Shown here: piece after piece, positions 5,403-6,601 of the stretch
Position numbering within the stretch: position 1 is the stretch's first letter
Layout of the letters: each line of letters starts with the position of its first letter
Source: UBA7067 sp051880615
GTDB taxonomy: Bacteria > Bacillota > Clostridia > Oscillospirales > Acutalibacteraceae
Length of the DNA: 6,601 bases
Assembly: GCA_051880615.1 (NCBI GenBank)
Contig: JBJEOH010000053.1
Location: forward strand, 1-6,601
Direction of reading: 5' to 3'
Program-made: the position numbers and the translations under genes
The notes under the pieces: generated by a model
Told to the model about the DNA's origin: nothing
Database searches by the model: none
What the model saw: only the letters and a program-made list of their open reading frames with translations

Positions 5403-6601
5403 TAAGCAGTCTGCTGTCATTCTTTCCGTAATCGGCATACTTCCCGTTGTCTGGCTTGCGTTGTTGATTGCACCGTCCGTTAAAGGCGGCTTGCCGGAGA
5501 TACTTCCGAAGCTGATGACGGTATTTAATAACCCGTTCCAAATAGAGCTTTGCGAGGACAGCCTAAAAACTGTCCTCGTTTTGCTTTTGTGCTACGGCTT
5601 CGGTATCGGCATTTATTTCTCAACACGCAGGAATTACAGACGCCGGGAGGAACACGGCTCTGCAAAATGGGGCGACGCACGAGCTGTCAATAAGAAATAC
5701 TGCCAAACGCCCAAAAGCGAAAATAAGCTGATGACTCAGAATGTGAGCATCGGACTTAACGCCAAAAAGCACAGGCGCAATCTTAACACCCTTGTGTGCG
5801 GCGGATCGGGCGCAGGCAAAACCCGATTTTACTGTAAGCCAAATCTGATGCAGTGCAACACATCATTTGTGATACTTGATCCGAAAGGCGAAATTGTCCG
5901 GGATGTCGGAAAGCTGCTTGAAGCAAAGGGGTATGAGATTAAGGTTCTTGACCTTATCTCTATGGAAAAGAGCCATTGTTACAACCCTTTTGTTTATTTG
6001 CGCAGTGACAACGATATTCAAAGGCTTGTCACCAACCTTTTCAAGAGTACCACGCCGAAGGGTTCTCAAAGCAACGATCCCTTTTGGGACACGGCAGCGT
6101 CAATGCTTTTGCTTGCACTTGTATTCTATCTTCATTACGAAGCTCCCGAAGATGAACAGAACTTTGCAATGATAATGGAAATGCTCAGAGCCGGCGCGAT
6201 TGAGGACGAGGAAGAACCAAGACCTTCGCCCCTTGATAATCTCTTTTCCGAACTGGAATATGAGAACCCCGACCATATCGCACTCAAGTATTATCATTCC
6301 TACCATTCAGGCTCGGCAAAAACGCTGAAATCCATTCAGATTACCCTTGCCGCCCGTTTGGAAAAATTCAACCTTGAAAGCCTTGCTTCACTCACCTCAA
6401 CCGATGAGCTGGAGCTTGAAACCCTCGGTGAAAAGAAAACGGCACTATTTGCCCTGATACCTGATAACGATACGAGCTTTAACTTTTTGGTATCTATCCT
6501 TTACACACAGCTTTTTCAGCAGTTGTTTTATTCCGCCGACCACATACACGGCGGCAGCTTGCCTATCCCTGTCCATTTCCTGATGGACGAGTTTGCCAAT
6601 G
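5389..6601 (+). CDS. VirD4/TraG-type type IV coupling protein (3' end outside window)
   Basis: The frame is open from ATG 5389 to the right edge (404 codons visible). AAGGA at 5373-5377 precedes it by 11 bases, within the upstream small gene, which it overlaps by 14 bases. Two N-terminal membrane helices are visible, residues about 9-29 and 61-77, the second followed by a basic stop RRNYRRRE. Then come EEHGSAKWGDAR, the Walker A loop GGSGAGKT (138-145), FVILDPKGEIVRDVG (160-174), and the Walker B segment VHFLMDEFAN (395-404) at the window edge. This is the ATPase that links the relaxosome to the secretion channel at the cytoplasmic membrane, equivalent to PcfC of pCF10. All expected motifs up to the cut are intact; the C-terminal sensor and all-alpha parts should lie to the right. 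Confidence 0.95.
   Translation, partial: MKQDDKQSAVILSVIGILPVVWLALLIAPSVKGGLPEILPKLMTVFNNPFQIELCEDSLKTVLVLLLCYGFGIGIYFSTRRNYRRREEHGSAKWGDARAVNKKYCQTPKSENKLMTQNVSIGLNAKKHRRNLNTLVCGGSGAGKTRFYCKPNLMQCNTSFVILDPKGEIVRDVGKLLEAKGYEIKVLDLISMEKSHCYNPFVYLRSDNDIQRLVTNLFKSTTPKGSQSNDPFWDTAASMLLLALVFYLHYEAPEDEQNFAMIMEMLRAGAIEDEEEPRPSPLDNLFSELEYENPDHIALKYYHSYHSGSAKTLKSIQITLAARLEKFNLESLASLTSTDELELETLGEKKTALFALIPDNDTSFNFLVSILYTQLFQQLFYSADHIHGGSLPIPVHFLMDEFAN

Noticed and set aside
4098..5438. Long antisense open frame (446 codons, − strand) across pcfB, the ArdC-like gene and the small gene
   Set aside because: It runs opposite to three well-supported genes, resembles no family I know, and its Leu/Phe-rich composition is what the complement of Glu/Lys-rich coding sequence gives.
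5876..6172. 98-codon + strand frame within the coupling-protein gene
   Set aside because: It is out of frame with the VirD4 reading frame, which carries Walker A and B motifs through the same stretch.
1..6601. CRISPR array, tRNA/rRNA gene, insertion sequence or att site
   Set aside because: I saw no regularly spaced repeats, no tRNA-like cloverleaf, no transposase or integrase, and no long direct repeats. The ends of the element are outside the window.

Overview
The window looks like a piece of the conjugation module of an integrative and conjugative element (ICE) of the Tn1549 / C. difficile CTn type, in a gut Clostridia host (Lachnospiraceae or Oscillospiraceae-like). This rests on gene order and protein families: TOPRIM protein, YodL/DUF3846 protein, DUF3789, MobC, MobA/VirD2 relaxase, PcfB, ArdC-like protein, small protein, VirD4-type coupling protein. 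Strong AGGAGG-type ribosome binding sites and balanced base composition also fit. The host is inferred from family knowledge; nothing here fixes a species. All real genes are on the + strand.

Layout. Bases 1-444 hold the 3' end of a DUF3991/TOPRIM protein, cut by the left edge. It overlaps the start of a 356-residue YodL/DUF3846 protein (441-1511) by an ATGA. Bases 1512-1648 form the only sizeable intergenic gap, and it is highly structured. It has a perfect 10-bp inverted repeat enclosing a 9-bp hairpin, with GTAAATCGCTTG overlapping the end of the hairpin. I read this as the likely origin of transfer (oriT). It lies just upstream of a 48-residue membrane peptide (DUF3789, 1649-1795), mobC (1776-2117) and the relaxase (2108-3499). 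PcfB (3483-4289), an ArdC-like protein with a degenerate metallopeptidase site (4296-5183), an unrecognised 67-residue protein (5199-5402) and the VirD4/TraG coupling protein (5389 to the right edge, no stop reached) follow without gaps.

How it works together (inference from family roles). MobC and the relaxase would bind and nick oriT. PcfB would hand the relaxase-DNA complex to the coupling ATPase at the membrane, which feeds a type IV secretion channel presumably encoded to the right. The TOPRIM and ArdC-like proteins are plausible helpers for single-stranded DNA during or after transfer. Genes from 1649 onward overlap or nearly abut, so they are probably one translationally coupled operon. 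I found no convincing promoter or rho-independent terminator. The most interesting items are the uncharacterised oriT-like structure, the QExxH zincin, and the small or multi-domain proteins of unknown role.
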